A program made the translations under genes and the position numbers. From NCBI GenBank assembly GCA_000434115.1, contig FR894057.1:27086-58585 (forward strand): a stretch of 31,500 nucleotides of DNA, in the 5' to 3' direction. Position 1 is the stretch's first letter. The number at the start of each line of letters is the position of its first letter. The DNA is from Roseburia sp. CAG:309 (GTDB lineage Bacteria; Bacillota; Clostridia; Lachnospirales; Lachnospiraceae). Of the stretch, positions 1-7,667 are shown in pieces. A model generated the notes under the pieces. It did no database searches. It had not been told where the DNA came from and saw only the letters and a program-made list of their open reading frames with translations.

Positions 1-156
1 CATCTTTTGTTTGAGGGTGTAAAAGAAGCCGTAGATAAAAGAGGCTTCATCGGTATCTTTTACGGCGGTATGGAACGGGCGGCAGTCGGCATATCCGGGG
101 CCCTTGTCATCAGTTTTCTGGCTTCGCTGGTATTTAAGCCGAAAATGAAAGGATAA
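1..156 (+). CDS. spoVAE: Stage V sporulation protein AE (C-terminal 51 residues)
   Basis: The gene is open at the left edge of the window and ends at TAA 154-156. The visible tail reads as a glycine-rich segment (GFIGIFYGGMERAAVGISGA) followed by a hydrophobic helix and a short basic end (FKPKMKG). This matches, from memory, the C-terminus of SpoVAE (SpoVAEB type), whose end carries a similar EAxDKxGFIGxFxG pattern and a terminal FKPK. SpoVA proteins form the inner-membrane channel that moves dipicolinic acid into the forespore and out again at germination, so the organism is probably a spore former. The gene is presumably the last of a spoVA operon lying to the left. No terminator is visible between it and the next promoter. 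The assignment rests on about 50 residues only. Confidence 0.8.
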   Translation, partial: HLLFEGVKEAVDKRGFIGIFYGGMERAAVGISGALVISFLASLVFKPKMKG

Positions 157-168
157 AGGATTAAATTA

Positions 169-197
169 TTGCGAAATATGGAAAAACAAAGTATAAT
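169..197 (+). promoter_or_regulatory. Sigma-A promoter of the first AI-2E permease
   Basis: TTGCGA (169-174) and TATAAT (192-197) are separated by exactly 17 bp. The -10 is a perfect consensus. The expected start site is near 203-206, inside a perfect palindrome. Confidence 0.8.
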
Positions 198-202
198 GAG
201 GT

Positions 203-217
203 TAGTGACAGTCACTA
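203..217. promoter_or_regulatory. Operator-like palindrome at the transcription start
   Basis: TAGTGAC-A-GTCACTA is a perfect inverted repeat with 7-bp arms and a 1-bp centre. It begins 5 bp after the -10 hexamer, where a dimeric repressor would block initiation. No T-tract follows closely enough to make it a terminator. The regulator is not identifiable from the window. Confidence 0.5.
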
Positions 218-256
218 GCCTTTTTTGTATGGGAAAATTTGGAATGGAGGGTATTT

Positions 257-1456
257 ATGAAAAGATTGGAAAATAAATATGTTTATGCGGGGATTACAGC
301 ATTTTGTGTGTTAATGGCGGTTTTGGTCTGTGGATTTATCTTTTTAAATTTTGATACCGTAGCTGCGGCGTTTGGCAAATTAAACTCGGCACTGATGCCT
401 ATTTATATCGGATTGGTGATTGCCTATCTTTTGAGTCCGATGGTCAATGGCATGGAGAGAGTCATCTTTATTCCGCTGTTTCGAAAGATCAATAAGACGG
501 ATAAGAGAGTCAGAGGTTTCGCCAGAGGAATCTCAATCGTACTTGTACTGGTGCTTTCCATCGCCGTGCTCTTTTGGCTGACAATGCTCGTTGTGCCGGA
601 AGTGGTTAACAGTATTACTAATCTTGCAAATAATCTGCCGGAATATTACCGCAATACGATTCAGGTGGCAAATGACATTGGAAAAAAACACCCGGAAGTG
701 GCGCAGTATATGAAAGAAAGTACCGATACCGTATATACGCAGGTCCGGAACTGGGTGCAGAATGATCTTTTGCCGGCGAGCACGGAAATTCTCGGTACGG
801 TGTCCGATGGACTGCTCAGTGCGTTGGGGATGCTGCTGAATGTTGTTATCGGAATTATTGTATCCATTTATCTGATGGCAGGAAAAGAACGGTTCTGTGC
901 TCAGGCAAAACGTCTTTTGTACACCATTTTTTCAGAGAAACGTGCCAATCGGATCTTATCCTTTGGAAAAGATATCAACTGGTCTTTTGCAAAATTTTTC
1001 AGTGGAAAGATCATTGACTCTGTCATTGTAGCGATCATCACTTTTATTGCTCTGAGCATTGCCAACATTCCGTATACGGCATTGATCAGTGTGCTTGTGG
1101 GAGTTACTAACATTATCCCGTTTTTTGGACCATACATCGGGGCGATTCCAAGTGCGCTGCTTGTCTTTCTGGCCTCGCCTTTTAAGGGAGTGATCTTCCT
1201 TGTACTTATTATTATCATTCAGCAGGTGGACGGCAATATCATTGGTCCCAAGATCATCGGAGAATCAGTTGGGCTGGAAAGCTTTTGGATCCTGTTTTCC
1301 ATCCTGGTATTTGGTGCCTTGTTTGGACTGCTTGGTATGATCTGCGCGGTTCCGATTTTTTCGGTTTTGTACAAAACGGTAAAAAGATGGAGCCATCGCA
1401 GATTGGAAAAGAAAGGGCTGCCGGCAGAGACCAAATCTTATTTTCGTAAAATATAA
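257..1456 (+). CDS. AI-2E family transporter (PerM/YtvI-like membrane protein)
   Basis: A 399-residue polytopic membrane protein of the AI-2E/PerM family (PF01594). Family members are proposed exporters or permeases; one is reported to move autoinducer-2, others act in sodium/proton exchange, so the substrate here is unknown. The sequence shows two N-terminal transmembrane helices, a soluble segment (roughly residues 125-185), then a block of helices with family features: the ISIYLMAGKERF segment, the GVTNIIPFFGPYIGAIP loop and the QQVDGNIIGPKIIG stretch. The ATG at 257 is chosen because GGAGG at 246-250 lies 6 nt upstream; an in-frame TTG at 239 lies before the ribosome binding site. It has its own promoter (169-197). 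A paralogue lies at 19120-20250. Confidence 0.88.
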   Translation: MKRLENKYVYAGITAFCVLMAVLVCGFIFLNFDTVAAAFGKLNSALMPIYIGLVIAYLLSPMVNGMERVIFIPLFRKINKTDKRVRGFARGISIVLVLVLSIAVLFWLTMLVVPEVVNSITNLANNLPEYYRNTIQVANDIGKKHPEVAQYMKESTDTVYTQVRNWVQNDLLPASTEILGTVSDGLLSALGMLLNVVIGIIVSIYLMAGKERFCAQAKRLLYTIFSEKRANRILSFGKDINWSFAKFFSGKIIDSVIVAIITFIALSIANIPYTALISVLVGVTNIIPFFGPYIGAIPSALLVFLASPFKGVIFLVLIIIIQQVDGNIIGPKIIGESVGLESFWILFSILVFGALFGLLGMICAVPIFSVLYKTVKRWSHRRLEKKGLPAETKSYFRKI

Positions 1457-1487
1457 TTTTTATGGCATATTATAACAAATCGGATCG

Positions 1488-1912
1488 ATGGTGGTAAGTA
1501 TGGTATCACCGGGAGCGGATGCCGCATCAAAAATGATGCTGAGCAAGAAAAAAATTACAATTGCACAGGGTGAGAAGGCAACATTGAAAGGGAAGAAAGT
1601 TACCAAAAAAGTAAAATGGTCGGTAACAAAAGGAAAAAAGTCATCAAATTGACAAAGAAGAAAAAAGCAAGTGTGGTTATTACCGGAAAGAAAGCCGGTA
1701 AAGCCGTAGTGACAGCAAAATCAGGCAAGAAAAAAACTGACTTGTAAAGTGACGGTAAAAGCGGCACAGGAGGAGACAACACCAGCGCAGACACCGAACA
1801 CAGGAGTAACAGAAACAAAGGCACCGGCTGCCTTGAAATCCATCACGATCACCAGCATCGAACCGGTTTGTGACTTTTCTGTATTGACTTTTGGAAAGGA
1901 ACGTGAGACAAT
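1488..1912 (+). pseudogene. Decayed secreted Big_2 (Ig-like) domain protein
   Basis: This is a relic of a secreted protein with a bacterial Ig-like domain. The ATG at 1488 opens into the tail of a signal peptide (VVSMVSPGADAAS) with no hydrophobic core and no ribosome binding site, so the 5' end is missing. A Big_2-like domain follows but needs two frame changes. An A6 run at 1634-1639 is one base short (the first frame stops soon after, near 1653), and an A7 run at 1730-1736 is one base too long. With both corrected the domain reads KKVKWSVTKGKKVIKL and so on to KKLTCKVTVKA, a threonine/proline linker, and the first strand of a second domain (LKSITITS) before homology stops. Its lysine-rich style resembles the intact Big_2 domains of the next gene, suggesting an old tandem paralogue. 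The right boundary is approximate. Confidence 0.65.
1884..1912 (+). promoter_or_regulatory. Candidate promoter for the Big_2/GDPD gene
   Basis: TTGACT (1884-1889) is followed after 17 bp by GACAAT (1907-1912). A second perfect TATAAT lies at 1955-1960 but has no well-spaced -35. Either could drive the gene starting at 2001, and the two may be alternatives. Confidence 0.4.
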
Positions 1913-2000
1913 AAATATTGTATGTTTTGCCATGAAAATGCAACAGATGGCAGATATAATATGAAAAAAGGAAAAACGGAGATTAGGAGATGTGTCAAAG

Positions 2001-3634
2001 ATGAAACATACGATATATAAAGCGTTTTTCGCAGCTGCGGTAGTGGCAGGGGCGGTTTTTCTGACAGGTGCAAAGCCGGAAACGATCAAAGCAGAGCAGG
2101 TCAAAAAAGTTGAGATTAAGAACGTAGGAAAAACATTACTGATCAATAAAAAAGAAAAAGTACAGTTAAAGGCAAAAGTCAAACCAAAAGCCTTAAAAAA
2201 TAAAGTGAAATGGACTTCTTCGAATAAAAAAGTTGCTGTCATTTCGAAAAAAGGAGTACTTCGTGGAAAACGTTATGGAAAAACCAATATCTGGCTGAAA
2301 ACGACAGATGGATCCGGGAAAAAGGCAAAGATTAAAGTGCAGGTTGGAAGAAAGGTAACCAGCGTCCGTTTTTCGGTGAAAAAACAGGAAATGGAAGTTG
2401 GACAGAGGGCGCAGACGCAGGCACAGGTTTTACCGGGAAATGCGACAGATAAAAAACTGACCTATACTTCCTCGAATCCGTCGGTTGTAACAGTTTCTTC
2501 CCGGGGAATTGTGACAGCAAAGGGAAAAGGCGAGGCAGTCATCACGGCCAAAAGTAAGGATGGCACACGGAAGTCAGGCAGATATGTGGTTCAGACGAAA
2601 GTCATGACAAAGAGTATCACCCTCAATGGAGGGGCATCCGGTAAAAAATTGGAAAAAGGAAAGAGCTTTGGGTTATCTGCGTCGGTTCAGCCGGCAAATG
2701 CTTCCAATAAAGCATTGAGGTATACAAGTTCAGGCCCGGCGGTTGCAACGGTGTCTGCCAATGGAACGGTCACGGGAGTACAGCCCGGAACAGCGGTTAT
2801 CCGTGCCGATGCGGCAGATGGACACTCGACGGCAAGCATAAATGTGGAGGTGTTTTGTGTGGAAATTGCCAATCAAAAACTGATCGCTCACCGGGGACTT
2901 TCTTCGGAAGCACCGGAAAATTCGATTCCGGCATTTCAAAAAGCGGCAGCGAAGAATTTTTATGGAATAGAATGTGATATCTGGAAGTCGTTAGATGGCG
3001 AGTTTATGGTATCTCATGACAGCAGTCTTAAACGGATGTTCGGGTATGATTTTCAAATTTCCGCGTTGACGGCAGAGCAGATTAAAAAGTATTTTATGAT
3101 CAATGGAAGTAAGGTGGATTCCTATGAGAATCTGACGATGCCGACCTTGGATGAATATCTGCAAGTAATGAAAAAAGCCTCAAACATTCATCCGTTTATT
3201 GAAATTAAGGAAAAATTAAATGAAGCAGATCTGCGTAAACTTGTAAAGCAGGTAAAAGATCAGGGACTTTTAAATGAAACCTATTTTATCAGCATGCATC
3301 AGAGCAATCTTTTGACACTGAAACAGATTGGTGGAGTAAATACGACACAGCTGCAATATATCTATGGTACGGAAGAGGCAAATAAAAGTACACCAGTCAG
3401 CTCGGCAGTGATACAGTGGTGTATTGCAAAGTGATACAGCGGTGTATTGCAATTCAGATTGACCTTGACAGCCGGTATACGCTTGTGGCAGCTTCCGATG
3501 TTTACCGTCTCCAGATGTCTGGCAGACAGGTGAATGTCTGGACCGTTAATAGTGTTGAAAAAGCATATGATCTCGTAAATAATCTGCATGTCGATATGAT
3601 CACGACAGAATATATGCTGAATTCCGAACAATAA
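2001..3634 (+). pseudogene. Secreted Big_2 x3 / glycerophosphodiester phosphodiesterase, frame broken by a 23-bp tandem duplication
   Basis: The protein starts with a signal peptide (residues 1-31, cut near KA/EQ). Three Big_2 Ig-like domains follow (about 33-116, 117-200, 201-285), each with the TSSN or TSSG and G-x-x-x-G hallmarks, then a GDPD TIM-barrel (from about 288). The GDPD metal and catalytic motifs are present: HRG at 297-299, ECD at 324-326, HD at 339-340. GDPDs split glycerophosphodiesters into glycerol-3-phosphate and an alcohol; here the enzyme would act outside the cell. The frame stops at 3434. The last ~60 residues (RYTLVAASDVYRL, VNVWTVNS, DMITTEYML) continue in another frame to 3634. 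Segments 3407-3429 and 3430-3452 are a 23-bp tandem repeat with one mismatch, and deleting one copy restores a 536-residue protein. ATG 2001 is chosen over GTG 1992 because AGGAGA ends 1 nt before the GTG. Confidence 0.85.
3407..3452 (+). repeat. 23-bp tandem duplication inside the GDPD gene
   Basis: Two adjacent 23-bp copies (3407-3429, 3430-3452) differ at one base (T at 3417, C at 3440). Because 23 is not a multiple of 3, the duplication shifts the frame and creates the TGA at 3432-3434. Confidence 0.95.
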
Positions 3635-3641
3635 AAAATAT

Positions 3642-3686
3642 AAAGACCTGTTTTCCCGGAAAGATAGAGGAAAACAGGTCTTTTTT
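3642..3686 (+). terminator. Rho-independent terminator of the Big_2/GDPD gene
   Basis: A perfect 15-bp stem (AAAGACCTGTTTTCC at 3642-3656, complement at 3669-3683) with a 12-nt loop runs into six T's (3681-3686). Confidence 0.95.
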
Positions 3687-3728
3687 CGTATAGGGGACAT
3701 ATCGTCCGTTTTCCGCCCGTCAGAGCTA

Positions 3729-3757
3729 TTGCATTTTCTTAGAAACCAATATATAAT
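3729..3757 (+). promoter_or_regulatory. Sigma-A promoter of the LRR surface protein
   Basis: TTGCAT (3729-3734), 17 bp, then a perfect TATAAT (3752-3757). The leader to the chosen start is about 95 nt and holds two palindromes: AGATTCT-A-AGAATCT at 3771-3785 and GTCCATGGAC at 3807-3816. Confidence 0.8.
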
Positions 3758-3858
3758 CATACTCAATCTCAGATTCTAAGAATCTAAGACTCCATGAGGA
3801 TACAATGTCCATGGACTCAGGAGGCTTCATGAAAATAAAAATGCAAAGGGAGGATTCT

Positions 3859-6800
3859 ATGGTTAAAAAATTAAGAAAACGTTTGGTGGCTTTGGTTTTA
3901 GTCGCAGGACTTGTGCTGGGAAATTTTGTCGCACAGGATATTATGGTGTATGCGGCGGATACGGCGTCGGGGGCGATTGGGTCAATCCACTGGGAATTGG
4001 ATGCACAGGGAACGTTATTGTTTCGAGGTTCCGGAAAATTTCCTCTTCTTGAACCGGATTGTATTCCCTGGCTGGATTATGCCAGTAAAATTAAAGCAGT
4101 AACCTTTGAAATCAATAATGTTTCCGATGGTGATATGACAAATTATTTTGTGAATTGTACAAATCTGCAAAGTGTCAGTGATCTGCCGGCAGGAGTGAGA
4201 AATCTTACGCAGACGTTTGAACGCTGTCGTTCCCTTCGTCAGGTGGGAAAGATTCCCGATTCTGTTGAGACGATGGAAAGGACGTTTGAACGTTGTACGA
4301 GTTTGAATCAAACAATAAAAATTCCAAAAAATGTAAAAAATATAAAGGGAGCATTTCAAGGATGCAGCGCTCTTACCAGAGTGCCGGTAATAGAGACGAC
4401 ACAGGTAAAAGATTATTCGAATCTTTTGCAGGGAACGGCAATTACACAGCCGATTACGATCCCTTATGGAGTTACCGATATTTCGGGAACGTTTGCACAG
4501 TGTAAGAGTCTGACAAGTGCGCCGGTGCTTCCTCAGGGAATTACACAGGCGGCAAACTGTTTTTACGAGTGTGAAGCGCTGACAAAAGCACCGAAATTAC
4601 CAAAAACGATAGAGAATATCAGTGAAATGTTTTATGGGTGCAGAAATTTAAGTGAATTGGCAGATATTCCTCCGTCCGTAAAAAGTATGGCGCGGTGTTA
4701 TGCCCAATGCATTCGCGCCAAAGGTGCTTTTACGATTTATACAATAATCAATGAAGCGGCAGAATATGATCAGTTTGCAGCGGTGACCGGGCTGTGTGAT
4801 TCTTCTGAAAATGGTGAATTTCTGGGAGCTGCCGGAGGCGGGTTATCGGTCGATTACATTGCCGGGAACGCACATTTGATCCGCAAATATTTATCGGCAG
4901 GATGGAATTGCGGAAACCTGGAATTTGCCGGACAATGGGGAAATTTAAAGGTGGGAGAGAGAAAGGAACAGACGGTGGCAGACTGTACAGCAAATCCTCT
5001 CGCTGCGGTGACGTATACGGGAAAACCCATCTGTCCGGTCCCGAAAATTTTTTACGGAAGTGTACAATTGACAGAGGGCGCAGACTATACCCTTTCGTAT
5101 GACAACAATATCAATCCGGGAACGGCGGCAGTTATAATTACCGGAATGGGGAATTATACGGGATCCAAGACAATCTTTTATACCATTCGGAAAGCCACAC
5201 TGACAGGGATTATTGCAAAATCGTATCAGGGGATCTATGATGGACAATTTCATGGAATTACGATAGAAGAGATACCGGGAGCGCAGATACGGTATGGCAT
5301 GAAAGAAGGGCAGTATACAAGTGTAGAATGCCCGACATTCAAGGATGCCGGGGTATATACTATCTATTATGAGATAACTAAAACAGGATATGAGAAGGTT
5401 GTGGGAAAACAGCAGGTCGAGATTAAAAAGAAGGAGATTACCGATGTGATCTTTCCGACGACCCGGGAGATGGTATATGGTACAAATTTGTATGAGATGA
5501 TGACAAGCGGGATGGAAGACTCGCTGGGAACATTTTACTGGAAAGATCCTGACCGGATTCCGACAGTAGATGAAACGGAGGCGTTGATGATTTATGAGCC
5601 GGCGGACAAGAAGAATTATGACTATACGCAGGTGCAGGGGTATGACAGCAGCAGTGGAAATGTTATGCGTAATGTTACGTTTACGATTCTAAGAAGAAAG
5701 GGAGAACTGCCGGAACTTTCCGTTGGTTTTCTGGCAGAAGGGGATCTGCTGGAGCAGTCACAGATTCGATCGTCCGAGCCGGATGTGGGAGAATTTGTCT
5801 GGGCAAAGCCGGAAGAAAAAGTGACGGGAAAGAAATCCGAGTATACACTTGTTTTTCAACCGAGAGATATAAGGAATTATGACTGGAGTTATTTGAATCG
5901 AAAAGAACTTGACTGGAATATGTTCCAAATTCAGCAGAAGGTCGATGTTGTGCCATATCCGGAACCGGTTGAGATTGTATATGGCAATTCACTGGGAAGT
6001 AAGGCGTTTACAGGAACCAATCCGAATGTGAAATATCGGTGGCCGGATGATACGGTTGTGCCGGATAAAACAGGTCCGCAAACGATACAGATTTTGTATC
6101 GCGGCGAAAGCACAGAAAGAGAGATTGAAGTGGTTGTCTTAAAGAAGAAACCGGATTATGTTATTCCGGTTCTGGCTTCTGTCAGATACGCGCCGGCGCA
6201 GACATTAGAACAGATTCCGCTGCCATCCGGATGGAAATGGAGCAATCCGAAGATTGTGCCGGAAGCAGGAAGGGAAAGGTATGAGGCATGTTTTACACCG
6301 GAAGATACAGAACATTATCAGACGATATATGAGCAGATTCCGCTTATGGTGGAAAAATCGCTGCCAGAGCCAGAGCACCCTTTCGTGCAGGCACAATTGG
6401 AAAAAGAAACCATCTGTCTAAAGGAAATTGACCTTCCGATGGGCTGGTATTGGAAAAATCCGGATCAACCGCTTGGGGAAGGAGAGCATCTGGTGACGGT
6501 TGTATTTGTACCGGAAGATGAAAAGAATTATTTGCAGTGGGAAGGCGAGATTACGGTAAGTGTAAAGAAAAAAGCCGAGACGGCACCGGCCAGGGCGGCA
6601 AAACCAAATACCATAAAAAAGGAAACAGCAGTACAGACCGTAAAAACGGTAAAAAATGACGAGAGAACGCTGTTTGGAGTAAAAACGCAAAGCATAAAGA
6701 CAGGAAAAGTCAAGTTTAAAAAGAATCAATACCGTAATAAGAAAATCTGCCTTAGCTGGAAGAAAGTAAAAAGAGCGAAAGGGTATCAGGTAATCTTTAT

Positions 6801-6972
6801 GAAACGAAAAAAGGGAAAAACAAGAATGGTAAAAGTTACTTCAAAGACAAAATTATCCTTACCTTGGAATGGCATCGGAAAGTGTTATGTAAAAATCCGA
6901 GCCTTCCAAATGAAAGGAAAAAAACGAATCTATGGATCGTGGAGTGCGTGCAGACAAGTAAAAAGCCATTAA
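3859..6972 (+). CDS. Large secreted leucine-rich-repeat / Ig-like surface protein
   Basis: A 1037-residue exported protein. The signal peptide is residues 1-32 (KKLRKR, a hydrophobic core, VYA/AD). About eight BspA-like leucine-rich repeats of ~23 residues follow (residues ~97-287) with the pattern F-x-x-C-x-x-L and then LP or IP. Next come an Ig-like repeat (about 380-447, with YTGKP and GMGNYTG), MBG/YDG-like repeats (about 449-900, with YDGQFHGI and YGNSLG), a lysine-rich linker, and a fibronectin III-like end (about 947-1037, LSWKKVKRAKGYQV). There is no LPXTG or SLH anchor, so it is probably secreted or loosely bound. Such repeats mediate binding to host or matrix partners; the ligand is unknown. 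ATG 3859 is chosen for GGGAGG at 3848-3853 and a clean signal peptide; ATG 3829 behind AGGAGG is a second possible start. Its stop overlaps that of the convergent gene. Confidence 0.85.
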   Translation: MVKKLRKRLVALVLVAGLVLGNFVAQDIMVYAADTASGAIGSIHWELDAQGTLLFRGSGKFPLLEPDCIPWLDYASKIKAVTFEINNVSDGDMTNYFVNCTNLQSVSDLPAGVRNLTQTFERCRSLRQVGKIPDSVETMERTFERCTSLNQTIKIPKNVKNIKGAFQGCSALTRVPVIETTQVKDYSNLLQGTAITQPITIPYGVTDISGTFAQCKSLTSAPVLPQGITQAANCFYECEALTKAPKLPKTIENISEMFYGCRNLSELADIPPSVKSMARCYAQCIRAKGAFTIYTIINEAAEYDQFAAVTGLCDSSENGEFLGAAGGGLSVDYIAGNAHLIRKYLSAGWNCGNLEFAGQWGNLKVGERKEQTVADCTANPLAAVTYTGKPICPVPKIFYGSVQLTEGADYTLSYDNNINPGTAAVIITGMGNYTGSKTIFYTIRKATLTGIIAKSYQGIYDGQFHGITIEEIPGAQIRYGMKEGQYTSVECPTFKDAGVYTIYYEITKTGYEKVVGKQQVEIKKKEITDVIFPTTREMVYGTNLYEMMTSGMEDSLGTFYWKDPDRIPTVDETEALMIYEPADKKNYDYTQVQGYDSSSGNVMRNVTFTILRRKGELPELSVGFLAEGDLLEQSQIRSSEPDVGEFVWAKPEEKVTGKKSEYTLVFQPRDIRNYDWSYLNRKELDWNMFQIQQKVDVVPYPEPVEIVYGNSLGSKAFTGTNPNVKYRWPDDTVVPDKTGPQTIQILYRGESTEREIEVVVLKKKPDYVIPVLASVRYAPAQTLEQIPLPSGWKWSNPKIVPEAGRERYEACFTPEDTEHYQTIYEQIPLMVEKSLPEPEHPFVQAQLEKETICLKEIDLPMGWYWKNPDQPLGEGEHLVTVVFVPEDEKNYLQWEGEITVSVKKKAETAPARAAKPNTIKKETAVQTVKTVKNDERTLFGVKTQSIKTGKVKFKKNQYRNKKICLSWKKVKRAKGYQVIFMKRKKGKTRMVKVTSKTKLSLPWNGIGKCYVKIRAFQMKGKKRIYGSWSACRQVKSH

Positions 6973-7394
6973 TGTTTGTCATTCATAAAGCGGACTTTGG
7001 CTTCATGGCTTTTCGGGATGTCGCCGATATAAGCACCTTTGATGTCGGTGGATTTGGCACATCGGGAACAATATTCTCCGAAACGGATCGGTGTGCCACA
7101 TCCCTTACAGTGTAAAAAGACCGTGGAATTTTCCGGGATTTCCAGCTTTCCTTCTCGGAGGTATGCGGAAATTTTGGAAGAAGAAACGCCAGTCTGCTGA
7201 GCAAGGTCAATGGCGTTGGTTGGACCATGTTCATCCAGATACTTTTTGATCTTTCCATAATCATTTGTGGATTCTGTACCACACTTATCGCATACGAAAA
7301 TACCGGCATATTTATAACGCATATGAGAACCGCAGTTTGGACATGACTGATGACCGTCGTCATCCGGAAGTGTTAAAAAAGTTTGATCTTTCAT
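6969..7394 (-). CDS. Zinc-ribbon / helix-turn-helix protein
   Basis: A 141-residue soluble protein with two zinc-ribbon motifs: CPNCG ... CDKCG near the N-terminus and CKGCG ... CSRC near the C-terminus. Between them is a helix-turn-helix-like segment (KKYLDEHGPTNAIDLAQQTG, then SSSKISAYLREGKLEIP). The layout resembles YvyF-type proteins encoded in flagellar operons, but no flagellar gene is in the window, so that link is weak. It could be a small DNA-binding regulator. The start at 7394 is preceded by AGGCGGG about 6 nt upstream, and a sigma-A-like promoter lies at 7496-7524. The gene converges on the surface-protein gene and the two stop codons share TTAA (6969-6972). Confidence 0.7.
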   Translation of the reverse strand: MKDQTFLTLPDDDGHQSCPNCGSHMRYKYAGIFVCDKCGTESTNDYGKIKKYLDEHGPTNAIDLAQQTGVSSSKISAYLREGKLEIPENSTVFLHCKGCGTPIRFGEYCSRCAKSTDIKGAYIGDIPKSHEAKVRFMNDKH

Positions 7395-7495
7395 AGATAT
7401 CCCGCCTTTCAAAATTTTGTGTAACGATTTAGGCTCCCCTCTCACACATTGATTTCCATACATGGATCCTGAACAGTTACAATTTGTTTATATTT

Positions 7496-7524
7496 ATTGT
7501 ATCGAATTTTTGCATAAAAAGCAA
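7496..7524 (-). promoter_or_regulatory. Sigma-A promoter of the zinc-ribbon/HTH gene
   Basis: On the minus strand, TTGCTT (7524-7519) and TACAAT (7501-7496) are 17 bp apart. This gives a leader of about 95 nt. Confidence 0.65.
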
Positions 7525-7564
7525 ATTTTTTTACTTTTTTTAGTGAAAATGTTTGAAATTACAC

Positions 7565-7593
7565 TTGTAGAATGAAAAAAATTAGTGTATACT
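7565..7593 (+). promoter_or_regulatory. Sigma-A promoter of the M23 peptidase gene
   Basis: TTGTAG (7565-7570), 17 bp, TATACT (7588-7593). The start site would be near 7600. An upstream in-frame ATG at 7572 lies inside this promoter and cannot be the true start. Confidence 0.65.
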
Positions 7594-7667
7594 GTAAAAG
7601 ATGTTACAAAATTATAAAGTTATTATGCGAGAATATTACAACGATATTAAATGAAATGGAGGAAAAC

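Noticed and set aside
7572..7667. Extended N-terminus of the M23 peptidase
   Set aside because: It would start inside the promoter and place charged, cysteine-rich sequence before the signal peptide; GGAGG supports GTG 7668.
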